34,376 nt of DNA from NCBI GenBank assembly GCA_030612365.1, contig JAUWOA010000012.1, forward strand, positions 1 to 34,376. Reading direction: 5' to 3'. Positions within the stretch are counted from its first letter, which is position 1. Every line of letters starts with the position of its first letter. A model generated the notes under the pieces. The model had not been told where the DNA came from, did not search any database, and saw nothing but the letters and a program-made list of their open reading frames with translations. Shown here piece after piece: positions 1-8,370 of this stretch. Made by a program: the position numbers and the translations under genes. The DNA is from Candidatus Thorarchaeota archaeon (GTDB lineage: Archaea > Asgardarchaeota > Thorarchaeia > Thorarchaeales > Thorarchaeaceae).

Positions 1-1
1 G

Positions 2-454
2 TCTGTGACGAAGAACGTTAGTTACGGGTACCTCAAGGAGAGTATTTCCGGTGTTTCAGTTGATGTAGCACCAGATGGGTCAATTTACGTTGTCGCTGAG
101 CTGTACCGCTATGACCTTACATATCTCCTCATCAAGTACGACACTGAAGGACAGGAAATCTGGAACAGAACAATAGGAGAAGACAACTGGGGACATGGCT
201 ACGGAGGGGGCAGAGTTTGTCATTTGTCTGCTCCTGGAAATGGGCTCCTCTATCTGGCCACAACAATCCTTGCGGAGGAAACTGAGGGCGACTTCGCACT
301 AGCAATCTATGAGATTGGAGCAACTGGCTGGAACCTTGGTTTGGACACTGTGAACATAGCGCTCTGTTTGGCAGCATCAACTGTAATTTTGTTTGTTGTC
401 ATCGACTATGCAAGACGAAAGCGTAGATGGCATAGCGGCGGTAATAGCATGTGA
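2..454 (+). CDS. C-terminal part of a membrane-anchored beta-propeller-like surface protein (5' truncated by window edge)
   Basis: The frame is already open at the first complete codon (base 2), and the GTG at base 5 has no room for a visible ribosome binding site. I therefore treat this as the end of a longer gene. The visible part has propeller-like strands of the type seen in SBBP or delta-60 repeats, with a VAPDGSIYVVAELY segment followed by LLIKYDTEGQEIWNRTIG. Near the end there is one hydrophobic helix (IALCLAASTVILFVVIDYA) followed by a basic RRKRRW tail. That layout suggests an extracellular propeller held by a C-terminal membrane anchor with a short cytoplasmic tail. The specific function cannot be read from this fragment. 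It ends in TGA and faces the methyltransferase gene convergently. Confidence 0.6.
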   Translation, partial: SVTKNVSYGYLKESISGVSVDVAPDGSIYVVAELYRYDLTYLLIKYDTEGQEIWNRTIGEDNWGHGYGGGRVCHLSAPGNGLLYLATTILAEETEGDFALAIYEIGATGWNLGLDTVNIALCLAASTVILFVVIDYARRKRRWHSGGNSM

Positions 455-519
455 TTTGGCACATGAAAGAACTAACAAATGGTAGAAGTGATGCACCGGT
501 TCATGAAGTGTTTCAAACA

Positions 520-1554
520 TTAGAACTCGATTGGATAGTGCCCGAACTGCTTGACGGCACGAATCATCGCATCAATATTCTTTGGTGGGGATGTTGGCGG
601 CACATCGCAGCCTGGAGCCAAGATGAACCTACCATTAGATCCACCTCGTATCATTGCCTCTTTGCAAGCGACCGTCACTGCATCGGGTGTGCCATTCATG
701 ATGATGTTAGCTGGATCCACATTTCCAATCAGTGTCGCATCAGGGACCCTATCTCTTGCTTGTGCAAGGTCTAGTGGCGCATCAACGCTCAATCCTCTTG
801 CTGTTGTGTTTTGCATCTCCTCGATTATTCTAAGCACGTTTCCACAGATGTGGTAGATAGCGTGAACACCTTGAGACTGAATCCATTTTGCGACCTCTCT
901 GTCATGTTTCCAGAAAAATCGTTTGTACATTCGTGGCGAAACCATGTCAGGGGATGCGACGGGATCAGAGAAATCAATTGCATCTACGCCGATCTCAATG
1001 AGAGGTTCCATTGTTGTCTTGAAAACCTCAACGCTGAACGCGAAGGCACGTTCAATAAACGCGGGGTCCTCAACAAGACACTCCATTATTAGCTGAGTGT
1101 CCATTAGGCGGGAGAGGGTTGAAATGGGCCCGATGCACACCAACCAGATGAACGTGTTCGAACCTATCTCCTTGACTAGTCTTTTCACACAATCAACAGC
1201 AGCCGCAATGCGAGGCTCTCCAGCTAAGTCAAACGCTTCAAGTTTGTCAAGATCCGCTGGCTCCTGAATTGCCGGCTTGACGAGAAGTGGAAAGCCGCCT
1301 GGAGGTATTCTCATTTCAGATCCGTAGTATTCTGGGATAAGCATAGGACTAAGCATTGGGCATACGGAGTCCGCCCCGAATTCCTTATTGAATGCGAGCC
1401 AGGATTTCGCCATCTTCTCTCCGTCGCGATCAACCAATGCCAAGTCTAGACCGTAGTTATTGAAAATCCAAGCAGTTGATACTATGGACACGGGAATCCT
1501 CTCGGGAGTACCGCCATATAAGGCAGTGTCAATGAGTTCCTTGCCAGATTGCAT
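520..1554 (-). CDS. MtaA/UroD-family corrinoid-dependent methyltransferase
   Basis: This 344-residue protein has the uroporphyrinogen decarboxylase fold signature used by MtaA/MtbA/CmuA-type methyltransferases. The zinc ligands of the methyltransferase branch are visible: HICGN with His235 and Cys237, and GCDVPP with Cys316. A bona fide UroD would lack this H-x-C...C set. In known systems such enzymes move a methyl group between a corrinoid protein and a thiol or pterin acceptor. The gene lies 4 bases downstream of the corrinoid-protein gene, so the two are almost certainly co-transcribed and functional partners. The start ATG at 1552-1554 follows directly on the upstream TAG. The methyl donor and acceptor are not identifiable, and coenzyme M is only one option. 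A paralogue with the same motif lies at 13692-14714. Confidence 0.85.
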   Translation of the reverse strand: MQSGKELIDTALYGGTPERIPVSIVSTAWIFNNYGLDLALVDRDGEKMAKSWLAFNKEFGADSVCPMLSPMLIPEYYGSEMRIPPGGFPLLVKPAIQEPADLDKLEAFDLAGEPRIAAAVDCVKRLVKEIGSNTFIWLVCIGPISTLSRLMDTQLIMECLVEDPAFIERAFAFSVEVFKTTMEPLIEIGVDAIDFSDPVASPDMVSPRMYKRFFWKHDREVAKWIQSQGVHAIYHICGNVLRIIEEMQNTTARGLSVDAPLDLAQARDRVPDATLIGNVDPANIIMNGTPDAVTVACKEAMIRGGSNGRFILAPGCDVPPTSPPKNIDAMIRAVKQFGHYPIEF

Positions 1555-1558
1555 GAAT

Positions 1559-2209
1559 CTACGCCCCCCTCACGTCTTCCATGAGATTCCTCGCCACTCT
1601 TACGGCATCCATCGCATCCCGACCGTATGCATCTGCCCCAATCGAATCTGCATACTCCTGATTGACTGGTCCTCCTCCCACCATGACTTTCACGCCCAGT
1701 CCTTCTTCCTTCACCAAACGTACGATGTCTTTCATACCAATCATAGATGTAGTCATTAGAGCAGAAACCCCAATAATGTCAGCGTTGCTCTTGATGGCGG
1801 CTCCGATGAACTTCTTCGCGGGTACATCTGTACCCAAGTCGACAACGTTGAATCCGCTCGCTTCCAGCATGATGGCAACTAAGTTTTTTCCGATTGAGTG
1901 TATGTCGCCTTCAGAAACTCCAAGGACCACGGTGCCAGTGAACTCCAACCTTTTGCTCTTAAGATGCGGTTCAATAACAGCCATTGCAGCCTCAAATGCC
2001 TTAGCTGACATTAGAATCTCAGGAACGAAGTACTCACCTTGTTGATAGAGCTCTCCGACCTCAGCCATTGCTGGTGAGCATGCATCCGTTACAATGGCAT
2101 ATGGAGGGAGTTCCATGTCAATTGCCTTCTGCGCGAGCGCAGGAGTAGCTTTTCGGTTTCCATCAATAATACTTTGTTTGAGATTCTCAAGGATTTCTTT
2201 GGTTCCCAT
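1559..2209 (-). CDS. Corrinoid (B12-binding) methyl-carrier protein, MtaC/MtbC/MttC-like
   Basis: This 216-residue protein has the two-domain build of methyltransferase corrinoid proteins. An N-terminal four-helix B12-binding cap spans about residues 1-90, and a Rossmann-like cobalamin domain about 91-216. The cobalt-ligand motif is intact: GDIHSIGKN, with Asp102, His104 and Gly107. The later GVSALMTTS and VGGGPV stretches match the nucleotide-tail binding region. It carries the methyl group between a substrate-specific methyltransferase and the partner encoded immediately downstream (520-1554). No MtmB/MtbB/MttB-type first-step enzyme is in the window, so the methyl donor is unknown. The ATG at 2207-2209 is preceded by a GGTGAT ribosome binding site at short spacing. 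The gene ends in TAG. Confidence 0.9.
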   Translation of the reverse strand: MGTKEILENLKQSIIDGNRKATPALAQKAIDMELPPYAIVTDACSPAMAEVGELYQQGEYFVPEILMSAKAFEAAMAVIEPHLKSKRLEFTGTVVLGVSEGDIHSIGKNLVAIMLEASGFNVVDLGTDVPAKKFIGAAIKSNADIIGVSALMTTSMIGMKDIVRLVKEEGLGVKVMVGGGPVNQEYADSIGADAYGRDAMDAVRVARNLMEDVRGA

Positions 2210-2602
2210 ACTGCATCACCGTAGAAGATTGGCCGCTCCGAATTGTAGATAACAATGGGAAGTACTTCATCAATTCCATAATTTGAACATTCCGAGTCGG
2301 GCTTTTCGAGCCTGAAACCCTTTTCCTGTCATAAGTCAGAAGGAATGGGGCACACGGCAAAGCAATGATTGAAAACGCGGCTTCTAATGCCCATAAGACC
2401 CTAATGGTCATTCACTAGCTCAATCTGTCTGCATGGCGTAAACTGGCCATAAAACGAGCATCAGTCAAGCGTATGTTTCTATTCGTAACTGAACTACACT
2501 GTCGTATTATTAACTCGCGATTAGATAATTGATATAAGTCGGTTCGTCTTCTTGAAAGCTGTTTTTACTGGTAGGCTAATAGCCTACTTGGAGGAAATTC
2601 GC
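2210..2602. other. Divergent intergenic region between the corrinoid-protein gene and the ECF S-component gene
   Basis: This stretch of about 390 bases lies between divergently transcribed genes. I see no convincing gene in it; a minus-strand open frame over about 2187-2411 has no recognisable content and overlaps the start of the corrinoid gene. The right end holds the TATA-like element and ribosome binding site of the S component. Because a corrinoid gene borders it, a cobalamin riboswitch was considered. I could not find the conserved B12-box core, so none is called. Confidence 0.5.
2529..2594 (+). promoter_or_regulatory. TATA-like box and Shine-Dalgarno that set the ECF S-component start
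   Basis: TTGATATAAG at 2529-2538 resembles an archaeal TATA box and predicts transcription starting near 2560. GGAGG at 2590-2594 then lies 8 bases before the GTG at 2603. The upstream in-frame TTG at 2552 would fall before or at the predicted transcription start, which argues against it. The box is a sequence match only. Confidence 0.5.
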
Positions 2603-3385
2603 GTGACAGAAGAACGAACGAGAGAAAGAGCTCCGACAGGTTATGGAGGAGCGAGTATCGCCTTTATCGCCGTCTATGGCGCGATAAACGGCGCACTTGC
2701 CCTGATCCCGATATTCCCATACTTCGGAGGAGGAGGCTTTGTGCCTCTATCAGTTGTGTTCACTGCCATCGGTCCGTTTATACTTGGCCCGGTTGGCGGG
2801 ATAATAGCCGCAATCATCGGAGGAATTATTGGCATGTTTGTGAGTCCGGCCATGTTCCCATTGGGTCTACTAGATGTGGTTCTCACAGGAATTTTGCCTG
2901 CGGTGTTCACTGCTATGTTTGTCAACACAAACAAGACTATTGGTTGGATATTATCAATTTTCGCCCTGATTATCACAGGAGTGGCGTTCATTATCTTTCC
3001 ATATGTGTGGCCCACAATACCTGGAGAAACTGCTAATGCCGTATTCTTCGCGACAACACTGCTTTTCTGGGTTCCGTGGCTAATCATAATGTTTACGCCA
3101 ATAGGTAGGAAAATGATCCCAGAATGGTGTCGAGGGGATGACCCCAAGATGCAGTATTTCGGCGTCTTCCTTGTTGTTTTGATGGGCTTCATGGCATTCT
3201 ACTTCTGGTGGGCAGCGCCATATTGGTACATCTTCACATATCCGATTGCACTTGCGACCGCGACAAACATAGGCTACACATGGTGGTGGCCTGTGCTAGC
3301 CATCATTACTGCAATCATCGCAGTACCAGTTATAGAGGCACTCAAGAGAAGCGGTTTGCCTCGCATTCCGGATGCCATTTGGTAA
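2603..3385 (+). CDS. ECF transporter S component (substrate-binding membrane subunit)
   Basis: This very hydrophobic protein of about 260 residues has roughly six to eight membrane segments and Gly-rich helices such as GPVGGIIAAIIGGIIG, typical of ECF S components. These bind a vitamin or metal-type substrate and hand it to the EcfT/EcfA energy module. The GTG at 2603 is chosen because a perfect GGAGG sits 8 bases upstream. A longer reading from TTG 2552 adds 17 residues without a ribosome binding site. The protein is longer than the usual S component of about 170-220 residues and rich in Trp in its last third. The substrate cannot be assigned. The energy module follows at 3647-6495 behind a terminator, so the S component is probably expressed separately as well as functionally paired. 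Confidence 0.75.
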   Translation: MTEERTRERAPTGYGGASIAFIAVYGAINGALALIPIFPYFGGGGFVPLSVVFTAIGPFILGPVGGIIAAIIGGIIGMFVSPAMFPLGLLDVVLTGILPAVFTAMFVNTNKTIGWILSIFALIITGVAFIIFPYVWPTIPGETANAVFFATTLLFWVPWLIIMFTPIGRKMIPEWCRGDDPKMQYFGVFLVVLMGFMAFYFWWAAPYWYIFTYPIALATATNIGYTWWWPVLAIITAIIAVPVIEALKRSGLPRIPDAIW

Positions 3386-3398
3386 TACGAAATATTGA

Positions 3399-3435
3399 GC
3401 ACTGGCTTTTTCCGGCCAGTGCCGCCTCCTTTTTT
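3399..3435 (+). terminator. Hairpin plus T-tract terminator after the ECF S-component gene
   Basis: A perfect 8-base-pair stem (GCACTGGC at 3399-3406 with GCCAGTGC at 3415-3422) closes an 8-base loop. It is followed after a short C-rich spacer by six Ts at 3430-3435. It lies 14 bases past the stop codon of the S-component gene and separates it from the ATPase gene. Confidence 0.75.
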
Positions 3436-3595
3436 ATTCCCCTGAAGCTGAAGTCAGAGGTCAATTTTATATTAGTGAATTGCGCATAATGTGTGCAAGT
3501 CAAACTGGTTGACTAATTGCCTTTAACAGACATTTAGGTAATTTTCTCTCTCACTTAAGCCTAGTTTTTCTTAAGAATTTCAGTTTAACAAGGAA

Positions 3596-3635
3596 GAGAT
3601 ATATCTCGCGAGAGAAAGGAGCACAAGTCAGGTGG
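3596..3635 (+). promoter_or_regulatory. Promoter with palindromes over the TATA box, before the ECF ATPase gene
   Basis: GAGATATATCTC at 3596-3607 is a perfect 12-base palindrome that contains the likely TATA element (GATATATC). It overlaps a second perfect palindrome, TCTCGCGAGA at 3604-3613. Transcription would start near 3628. AGGTGG at 3630-3635 is a ribosome binding site 11 bases before ATG 3647. A repressor bound here would compete directly with TBP. That control is inferred, and the palindromes are seen directly. A further palindrome, TTCTTAAGAA, lies at 3568-3577. Confidence 0.5.
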
Positions 3636-3646
3636 AATCTGCGATA

Positions 3647-5398
3647 ATGAATGAAACCCCGACGGTAAAAGTAGATAACGTCACTTTTACCTATGAGCGT
3701 GGTCCTCTGGCTTTGCAGGAAATTAGTTTTGAAGTCAAGAAGGGCGAGATACTTGGGATTCTTGGAGCGAATGGCGTAGGAAAGACAACATTGTGCTTTC
3801 ATCTAAATGGGATAATTCCTACGGTATACACTGGAGTTGAGAAAGGTTCAATCAGCTTGTGTGGCTTGGATCCGTGGGAAACACCCATTATTCAGCTAGC
3901 AAGTAAAGCATCAATGGTTCTCCAAGACCCAGAGTCTCAGTTCACAACCACGAATGTGGAGTCAGAGCTATTCTTTGGTCCGGCAAATCTTGCAGTCGAT
4001 CGTGATGAAATACTTCGGCGTGCAGCTTGGGCGGCCAAAGTCTGTGGTATTGATGGTCTTGAAGAAAGAAAGCCTAAGGAGTTGAGCGGCGGCCAAAAGC
4101 AGCGAGTTGCACTAGCTGCGGGACTCACAATGCTCCCGGAAGTATTAATCCTAGATGAGCCAACGAGCCAGCTGGACCCAATTGGCACAACTGAAGTTTT
4201 TGATGTCATAAAGCAGTTGGCAAACACAGAAAACATGACAATTATTATCACCAGTCATAAAACAGATGAGATTGCCAGATTGGCCTCAAAAGTACTGGTT
4301 CTAAGTGAAGGAAGTGTCAAGGCCTTAGGTACTCCGAGAGAAATCTTTTCACAGACTGAGCTGCTGGAAAGTGTCGGTGTAAACCCGCCTGCGGTTACCG
4401 TACTCGCCGCTAGGATGGCAAAGAAGTTTCCAGGGTTCCAAGAAAGATGTGACCGGATTGGAGGCATACCATTAACGGTTGATGAAGCATATTTGCTCCT
4501 CAAGGATTTGTTAGACGAAGGATTCCTCCAAGTGGAATGGAAGGAGCCACCCGCACCACCACCCGTGTCAGACGAGATTATGCTTGAATCTGAAAATGTC
4601 ACCTTCGTATACCCAACAAGAGTCCCTGTCACTGCCCTTAGGGATGTTAATCTCACAATCCACCAAGGTGAAATTGTGGCGATTGTAGGGCAAAATGGGA
4701 GCGGCAAAACAACCTTAGTAAAGCTTTTTCTGGGACTTCTAGAGGCCACCCAAGGAGTGACAAAGGTTGAGGGTGAAGATGTAGCGGAATTAACCACGGG
4801 CAGCATTGCGAAGAGTATCGCACTGATATTACAAAATCCTGACTACCAGCTCTTTTGCATAAGTGTGGAGAAGGAGATTGAGTTCGGTCTAAGAAATTTG
4901 GGCCTACCCGAGGACGAGATAGCTCGACGAGTGGAACAGAGTTTAGAAGAAGTGGATCTGGAGGTTTTGCGAGACATCTTTCCATTCAGATTAAGCTTTG
5001 GCGATCGTAGGAAGGTAGCAGCTGCTGCTGGAATTGCTATGGATCCCGAAATTTTGATTCTAGATGAACCAACAACTGCACAGGATTACAGGGGGCGTCA
5101 TGTGTTGTGTCAGATTGCTACACGAATGCGAGAAAAGGGAAAAACAATCGTGATGATTTCACACGACATGGACCTTGTTGCTCAGTATGCAGATAGGCTC
5201 GTCGTTATGGCTGAGGGGAGGATTCTTGCTGATGGTCCAAAGCGAGAGATCTTTGGTATGCATGAAGTTATGGATAAGGCATTCATGAAACCACCACAAA
5301 TCACACAACTCTCTCAAAAGCTTGAAAGCTACGGCATCAAGAAGAACTTAGTAACCGTCGACGAAATGTTTGCTTGTTTCAAAACAGGAGGTGCCTAG
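3647..5398 (+). CDS. ECF transporter energy-coupling ATPase, two fused ABC domains (EcfA1-EcfA2 type)
   Basis: One chain of about 583 residues carries two complete ABC ATPase domains. Domain 1 has Walker A GANGVGKT at residues 40-47, signature LSGGQKQR and Walker B VLILDEPTSQLD. Domain 2 has Walker A GQNGSGKT from residue 348, a degenerate signature LSFGDRRK and Walker B ILILDEPTTAQD. A Pro-rich linker (PPAPPPVSDE) joins them. In most organisms EcfA1 and EcfA2 are separate chains. The fused form is known from some archaea and other lineages. It powers substrate uptake with EcfT, whose gene starts 2 bases after this stop. ATG 3647 is preferred because AGGTGG precedes it and it fits the domain start. 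GTG 3632, after AAAGGAG, would add five residues. Confidence 0.9.
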   Translation: MNETPTVKVDNVTFTYERGPLALQEISFEVKKGEILGILGANGVGKTTLCFHLNGIIPTVYTGVEKGSISLCGLDPWETPIIQLASKASMVLQDPESQFTTTNVESELFFGPANLAVDRDEILRRAAWAAKVCGIDGLEERKPKELSGGQKQRVALAAGLTMLPEVLILDEPTSQLDPIGTTEVFDVIKQLANTENMTIIITSHKTDEIARLASKVLVLSEGSVKALGTPREIFSQTELLESVGVNPPAVTVLAARMAKKFPGFQERCDRIGGIPLTVDEAYLLLKDLLDEGFLQVEWKEPPAPPPVSDEIMLESENVTFVYPTRVPVTALRDVNLTIHQGEIVAIVGQNGSGKTTLVKLFLGLLEATQGVTKVEGEDVAELTTGSIAKSIALILQNPDYQLFCISVEKEIEFGLRNLGLPEDEIARRVEQSLEEVDLEVLRDIFPFRLSFGDRRKVAAAAGIAMDPEILILDEPTTAQDYRGRHVLCQIATRMREKGKTIVMISHDMDLVAQYADRLVVMAEGRILADGPKREIFGMHEVMDKAFMKPPQITQLSQKLESYGIKKNLVTVDEMFACFKTGGA

Positions 5399-5400
5399 GC

Positions 5401-6495
5401 ATGGCATTCGAGTACGTCAAAAAAGACACACCTCTAGATAGAATGAGCCCTCTTGTGAAGCTGTTACTCATGTCTCTGGCCCTCATCTTAGTTATCCAAT
5501 GCACAAAAATTGAGCATATCAGTATCCTCTTGATTTGGATCATTTTTGGTTCCTTATGGTGGCTTGTAGGAAAAGTCGAGTTAAGCAGTTTAGGATTCAT
5601 ATTAAAGCTATTGAGTATGCTTTTCGTCTTTCTATTCGTAGTGCAAGGACTCACTTACAGATTTGGCGATACAACAGTCATCCTGCAGCTGATCAATTTT
5701 CCCTTTTTCGATGATCACGGGAATGTGGTGGTTAATTACGGCGAAGTAACAGTTGGCGGAATGATGTATGGTCTGCTTGTTATGCTCCGGGTCATTGCTG
5801 TGGTCTCTGTCATACCCATCTTCACGATGACTTCCCCAATGACCAAGATTAGTGGTGCCCTTACAAAGATTCACGTTCCACCGAAAATCATTTTCATGTT
5901 CATCACAGCCATGAGGTTTGTCCCTCTGGTTCAAGAAAGCATGGATGCTATCATAGAGGCTCAGAAGACCAGAGGGTTTGACATTGATGCTGCCAATATG
6001 TACCAAAAGTTTAGGAGAGCCTATGTCCCCATTATAACGCCACTCCTTCTTCTGATGTTTCGTCGCGCGATGGACCTTGAGGTGGCTATCAATGCACGAG
6101 CATTTGGTGCACGCGAAGACATAACTAATATGGAGGATCTCTCGTTCAAGGCGAGAGACTATCTGGGCATAATTATTATCGTCGGGATCTTTAGCTTGAT
6201 GATGTACTTGATGTACTTTGAAACTACATCAATCACCTGGAGATATCTCTCAATCATTGTTTCTACAATACTGACCGTTATGAACGGATTCATTGTCACA
6301 ACTGGTTTGGATGTCATTTTGCAGAATCTCAATCAGTTCTTGCTGAGTCTGCCAGTTTTGAATTGGATTGGAGGGTTCCTAAATCAGAATCTACTACTTG
6401 GCTATGGTGCCATTATTGCAGCATTGCTGATCGTCTATGTCGTTTACAAGCTCATCCGTAGAACTACGCGGAAGAAAAAGAGAGTCAAACGGTAG
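5401..6495 (+). CDS. ecfT: ECF transporter transmembrane coupling protein EcfT, with a C-terminal extension
   Basis: This is the membrane scaffold of the ECF transporter that links the ATPase dimer to S components. The two Ala-Arg-Gly-type coupling-helix motifs are recognisable as KTRGFD (Arg191) and ARAFG (Arg233), both in the expected cytoplasmic region. At 364 residues it exceeds the usual length of about 260. The extra C-terminal part adds about three hydrophobic segments and ends in a very basic tail (RRTTRKKKRVKR). ATG 5401 is supported by GGAGGT at 5387-5392, which overlaps the end of the ATPase gene, so the two are probably translationally coupled. The downstream oxidase gene has its ribosome binding site over this gene's stop codon. 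Confidence 0.88.
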   Translation: MAFEYVKKDTPLDRMSPLVKLLLMSLALILVIQCTKIEHISILLIWIIFGSLWWLVGKVELSSLGFILKLLSMLFVFLFVVQGLTYRFGDTTVILQLINFPFFDDHGNVVVNYGEVTVGGMMYGLLVMLRVIAVVSVIPIFTMTSPMTKISGALTKIHVPPKIIFMFITAMRFVPLVQESMDAIIEAQKTRGFDIDAANMYQKFRRAYVPIITPLLLLMFRRAMDLEVAINARAFGAREDITNMEDLSFKARDYLGIIIIVGIFSLMMYLMYFETTSITWRYLSIIVSTILTVMNGFIVTTGLDVILQNLNQFLLSLPVLNWIGGFLNQNLLLGYGAIIAALLIVYVVYKLIRRTTRKKKRVKR

Positions 6496-6511
6496 AGGAG
6501 GTACGCCGCGC

Positions 6512-7969
6512 ATGTTAGGTACAATTAAGCAACTCATACAAATCGTTGGTGAAACTAATGTTGTTTCGGCTAAGGTTGACCGAATCGCCTATTCTCGGGA
6601 CCTTACACCATATTTCGCGGTTCCGGACGCGGTAGTTTTTCCAATGAATACTGAACAAGTAGTGGAAATATTGACGTTGCTCAATGAGAAAGGAGTGCCA
6701 GTTACACCTCGAGGTGGTGGTGCATCATTTCAGGGTTCATCGCTTGCTGTTAAGGGAGGAATTCTTCTTGACCTGAGCCGCATGAATAAAATCATTGAAA
6801 TTAGCAACGAAGATATGATTGCTATTGTTCAGTCCGGAGTTAGATACGAAACTTTCGAACACGAGTTGGAGAAAAGAGGATTGACCTTTCCTCATGACGT
6901 TGGAAGTCATGACGCAGCAACCATTGGTGGAATCCTCGCCTCGGACTCAAACGGCCACCATGCTTACAGGCATGGTCGCGTTGGGGCATGGATTCAAGGT
7001 ATGGAAGTAGTTTTGGTTGATGGAACAGTTCTAAGATTAGGAACAAGAGCACCTCGCTATAATATGGGATATAATTTGGCCGCACTATTCGCGGGGTCTG
7101 AAGGTACCTTAGGCATAATCACCGAGGCAACCCTGAAACTCGCACCTAGAATGCCTGTGGAAGCAACTGTTGGCGCCTTCTTTAAGAATCTAGATGGCCT
7201 GATAAGTGCCTCTTTGGCGATCTCTATGTCGGGAATTGATGCAGGAACCATTGAGGCAACAGATGGCTACACAGTAAAAACAATCAGTGATGTCATGAAT
7301 CTCGGATTCCCAACTTGTGAGGGCAATTTCGTTGGAGATGTCCAAGGATTCGATGAAGAGAATCTTCAGCGTAAGCTAATGGTGATGGAAAAAATCCTCA
7401 AGGAACATGGCGGCGAGAATATCATCACAGCACGGGATGAAGAAACAACCAATAAACTCTGGGCTCCAAGATTGGAGATAGACACAGCAATAGTGAAGGT
7501 GCATCCTGGATACAGGGAGTTCGGTTTTGCTGCGGCAGATCCTTGTGTTCCACTCTCTAAACAAGCTGAAGCGATAAGGGAGATCGGTCGGATAATCCGG
7601 TCTCATGGCGTCATTGCCGCTGTCTTCTGCCATGCGGGAATTGGGATAATTCATCCTGCAGTCCTGATTGATGCAAGGAATAGAGAACATTGGGTCGCGA
7701 TGAAGAAGGCTGAGCAGGAAATCCTAGAATATGTTGTAAGCATAGGTGGCGTAGTTACAGCGGAGCACGGATTCGGCTATGTCAAGAACCCCTATGTTCG
7801 GATGGCTATTGGTCCAGACAAACTCGAGCTCGATAGAAAAATCAAGAAATTGCTAGACCCCAATGGAATTCTTAACCCAGGCAAGATGGCGCTGGACACT
7901 GAAGAACGTGATTCAGATGTTGGGTTCATCTACAAGGAATACGTGACTGACAAAGAGATGACGGAGTAG
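6512..7969 (+). CDS. FAD-linked oxidase, GlcD/D-lactate dehydrogenase type
   Basis: This 485-residue member of the GlcD family should oxidise a 2-hydroxy acid such as D-lactate or glycolate to the 2-oxo acid, using FAD. The FAD-binding type 4 domain shows PRGGGASFQGSS, then a DVGSHDAATIGGILASDSNG stretch and GSEGTLGIITEATLKLAP. The C-terminal cap domain shows HAGIGIIHP and EHGFGYVKNP, and ends in LLDPNGILNPGKM, the standard GlcD finish. ATG 6512 is preceded by GAGGAGGT at 6495-6502 overlapping the ecfT stop. Longer in-frame starts lie inside ecfT. The next two genes provide the iron-sulfur partner that normally accepts its electrons. The exact substrate is not visible. Ends in TAG. Confidence 0.9.
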   Translation: MLGTIKQLIQIVGETNVVSAKVDRIAYSRDLTPYFAVPDAVVFPMNTEQVVEILTLLNEKGVPVTPRGGGASFQGSSLAVKGGILLDLSRMNKIIEISNEDMIAIVQSGVRYETFEHELEKRGLTFPHDVGSHDAATIGGILASDSNGHHAYRHGRVGAWIQGMEVVLVDGTVLRLGTRAPRYNMGYNLAALFAGSEGTLGIITEATLKLAPRMPVEATVGAFFKNLDGLISASLAISMSGIDAGTIEATDGYTVKTISDVMNLGFPTCEGNFVGDVQGFDEENLQRKLMVMEKILKEHGGENIITARDEETTNKLWAPRLEIDTAIVKVHPGYREFGFAAADPCVPLSKQAEAIREIGRIIRSHGVIAAVFCHAGIGIIHPAVLIDARNREHWVAMKKAEQEILEYVVSIGGVVTAEHGFGYVKNPYVRMAIGPDKLELDRKIKKLLDPNGILNPGKMALDTEERDSDVGFIYKEYVTDKEMTE

Positions 7970-7975
7970 AAAGTT

Positions 7976-8368
7976 ATGTCACTAGAGAAATATCGACACA
8001 TCATCATGGAATGCGTCAGTTGCGGACTATGCCAATCCAATTGCCCCATTTACAGGCAGACAAACTTGGAATCACACAGTGCGAAAGGCAAGATGACAAT
8101 TCTGTTTGCTTTACTGGAAGGATGGCTGAACTGGGATGAGGTTGCTGAGAGGATGTATGAATGCACAACCTGTAAGAACTGCCAAGCAACCTGTCTATCC
8201 GGCCTTGACATCCCTGCAGTTGTTGAGGCTGCGCGCGCTGAGCTCGTGAAGAGGGGCCTGGGCAATAAAATATCTGCTCAGTTAGTCGAGAATATGCAGA
8301 AGACACACAATCCCTTTGGTGAGGATCCAAAGGCCAGAAACAGATTGAAAGAACTAGCGGAGGCATAG
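7976..8368 (+). CDS. Small two-[4Fe-4S] ferredoxin-like subunit (HdrC/GlcF N-terminal type)
   Basis: This 130-residue protein carries two complete four-cysteine cluster motifs. The first has Cys13, Cys16, Cys19 and Cys23 in CVSCGLCQSNCP. The second has Cys63, Cys66, Cys69 and Cys73 in CTTCKNCQATC. The spacing is that of HdrC and of the N-terminal half of GlcF. It should pass electrons between the FAD oxidase upstream and the CCG-domain protein downstream. It starts 6 bases after the oxidase stop and ends 2 bases before the next start, so the three genes form a tight translational unit. In bacterial glycolate oxidase these two domains are fused in one protein; here they are split. Confidence 0.9.
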   Translation: MSLEKYRHIIMECVSCGLCQSNCPIYRQTNLESHSAKGKMTILFALLEGWLNWDEVAERMYECTTCKNCQATCLSGLDIPAVVEAARAELVKRGLGNKISAQLVENMQKTHNPFGEDPKARNRLKELAEA

Positions 8369-8370
8369 CT

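Noticed and set aside
2187-2411. Minus-strand 74-codon frame before the corrinoid gene
   Set aside because: No recognisable domain, overlaps the corrinoid start and lies in the promoter region.
2210-2602. Cobalamin riboswitch near the corrinoid gene
   Set aside because: The conserved B12-box core could not be found on either strand; a covariance-model search would settle it.
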